DNA from: an uncultured Bacteroidota bacterium
Lineage (GTDB): Bacteria > Bacteroidota > Bacteroidia > Chitinophagales > Chitinophagaceae
Assembly: GCA_938008665.1 (NCBI GenBank)
Contig: CALLKA010000109.1
Coordinates: 1-16,924 of the forward strand
Length of the DNA stretch: 16,924 nucleotides
Direction of reading: 5' to 3'
The position numbers were made by a program, and so were the translations under genes. Below the pieces are notes generated by a model. That model had not been told where the DNA came from. It saw nothing but the letters and a program-made list of their open reading frames with translations, and did not search any database. Every line of letters starts with the position of its first letter. Position 1 is the first letter of the stretch. Shown here piece by piece: positions 15,827-16,924 of this stretch.

Positions 15827-16924
15827 TTAATTTTTATTCGCTACCGATATCAAATAAGCCTCCACTGCTTTTCTTACACCTGCACTGGTTGGACTCATAT
15901 GGTTAGACACCAAAATTGAAAAATATAATTTTTGGTTTTTATGCGTGTATATAAATCCACTTAGAGCAATTTGACCACCTAAGCTACCAGTTTTAGCATG
16001 TATCTCGCCTGGAAAGTTTTTGTAATACGCAGACAATGTCCCTTCTCCGCCAGTTTCAAATATATGTGTTACCCGCTTTTGTCCAAATTCATCCTGCATC
16101 TTTTTCAATATGGCAACATAATTCTCAGGTGTATTTAAATTATACCTACTTAATCCACTTCCATCCACCCAAGTAGGCTTTTGTGCTAGATCTGATAAAT
16201 CGTTGGCCAGTAAATAAGCGATTGTTTTTTTATCATCAAAGCTTTGATGTAGTCCTTTACCTACCATCAATAGCGCCTGCTCTGCATAAAAATTATCGCT
16301 GCGGTGCATGAGTGGTTTTAATAAAGAATCTAAAGGACGTGAATACACTTTAGTTGCTGTAGCCAGCGCATTTGTTTCACCCGCTGCATCTAACGCAATA
16401 ACTTTTGTACCACCAAGTGCTTCAGATAATAGTGAAGCTTCGAGTATTAAAGGAGCCGTTGTCCAATTGGATGTACGGTATGGAATTTCTTCGAGTGTAT
16501 TACTAGCAGCTGTTGGCTGCACCAAAAACTGGTTGCTCGCCATTTGTCTAGATACGCCAAAACCCTTGTTAATAGTAGCGTTTACGCCTTTTATAGAATC
16601 TTTAAAAAACGAAGGCGTCACCTGTAATTGCGCTCCGGTTTTTGCTACACGTACCACATTGCCATACATAGGAAATGCAGAACGTGAAGGCATATAAGAA
16701 GCATCATAGTCATCCCAAGACCAGCCCTGCCCAAAAGGCTTTGCTGTAAAATTTGGACTGTGCAAATAAATTTGCTTTCCATTTTTTAAAACATTGAGCA
16801 GTGGATGTGTAGCGTATTCGGGTTGTAAAAAAGTTGGATCGCCAGTAGGATACACATGTAATCCAGAATCGGTGCTAATAATTTGTGCAGCAGCAACACT
16901 ATCCCCTAAATATTTTAATGCTGC
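15827..16924 (-). CDS. dacB: D-alanyl-D-alanine carboxypeptidase/endopeptidase, PBP4 type (peptidase S13), N-terminus beyond window
   Basis: Periplasmic low-molecular-mass penicillin-binding protein that trims the terminal D-Ala of peptidoglycan stem peptides or hydrolyses cross-bridges. The frame runs 366 codons without a stop to the window edge, so the protein is incomplete; the GTG at 16855 is internal. Two of the three serine-penicillin-recognising motifs are visible: SDN in HRSDNFYAEQALL (near 16282-16310) and KTG in HAKTGSLGGQIALSG (KTGSL at 15980-15994). The GSGLSRYN block of the S13 family lies between them. The catalytic SxxK and signal peptide should lie upstream, outside the window. 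It converges on mutL with only 6 bp between stop codons and no terminator there, so read-through antisense transcription is possible. Confidence 0.92.
   Translation of the reverse strand, partial: AALKYLGDSVAAAQIISTDSGLHVYPTGDPTFLQPEYATHPLLNVLKNGKQIYLHSPNFTAKPFGQGWSWDDYDASYMPSRSAFPMYGNVVRVAKTGAQLQVTPSFFKDSIKGVNATINKGFGVSRQMASNQFLVQPTAASNTLEEIPYRTSNWTTAPLILEASLLSEALGGTKVIALDAAGETNALATATKVYSRPLDSLLKPLMHRSDNFYAEQALLMVGKGLHQSFDDKKTIAYLLANDLSDLAQKPTWVDGSGLSRYNLNTPENYVAILKKMQDEFGQKRVTHIFETGGEGTLSAYYKNFPGEIHAKTGSLGGQIALSGFIYTHKNQKLYFSILVSNHMSPTSAGVRKAVEAYLISVANKN

Noticed and set aside
16308..16697. 129-codon + strand ORF opposite the carboxypeptidase gene
   Set aside because: Shadow of the dacB coding frame, which has clear family motifs on the other strand.
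1..16924. Mobile element or defence island
   Set aside because: No transposase, integrase, toxin-antitoxin, restriction or nuclease-effector genes and no flanking repeats; the gene content is housekeeping plus one SusCD operon.

Overview
The window looks like ordinary chromosomal sequence from a member of the Bacteroidota, most likely in or near the Chitinophagaceae. I infer this from the AT-rich composition, a SusC/SusD pair, lipobox lipoproteins, almost no Shine-Dalgarno sequences, TAnnTTTG-like -7 promoter elements set close to start codons, and protein sequences typical of that phylum. I see no tRNA, rRNA, CRISPR array, insertion sequence, integrase or phage gene.

Layout, left to right. 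(1) Bases 1-543 hold the C-terminal third of a ribonuclease E/G on the + strand, cut by the window edge. It ends at a strong bidirectional terminator (582-623). (2) Bases 639-6425 on the - strand form a three-gene nutrient-uptake operon, transcribed susC-like TonB-dependent receptor, then susD-like lipoprotein, then a third lipoprotein of unknown fold. It ends at the same terminator. No hydrolase, transporter or regulator accompanies it, so its substrate cannot be read from the sequence. (3) A 231-bp AT-rich divergent spacer (6426-6656) carries a perfect 10-bp-arm inverted repeat. (4) Bases 6657-12110 on the + strand carry housekeeping genes: radA, an abutting comF-like gene, a secreted Cys-type glutathione peroxidase, holB (DNA polymerase III delta'), and ricT/PSP1, whose reading frame is split near its C-terminus. 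(5) Bases 12167-13891 on the - strand encode an M3-family oligoendopeptidase. A 57-bp spacer with overlapping divergent promoter candidates separates it from mutL (13949-15820, +), which uses a TTG start. (6) A penicillin-binding protein 4-type D-Ala-D-Ala carboxypeptidase (- strand, 15827 to the window end) converges on mutL with a 6-bp gap and is missing its N-terminus.

Functional themes. radA, comF, holB and mutL all concern DNA replication, repair or uptake. RNase E/G and RicT concern RNA turnover. The SusCD operon, the peroxidase, the peptidase and the carboxypeptidase concern the envelope, nutrition and stress. I found no convincing new multi-gene system. The points most worth checking are the +1 frame break in ricT, with a tandem-repeat Asn/Pro/Gly tail in the second frame; the eroded endonuclease motifs in MutL; delta' lacking both the Walker lysine and the zinc cysteines; the operator-like palindrome upstream of susC; and the unknown third lipoprotein of the Sus-like operon.
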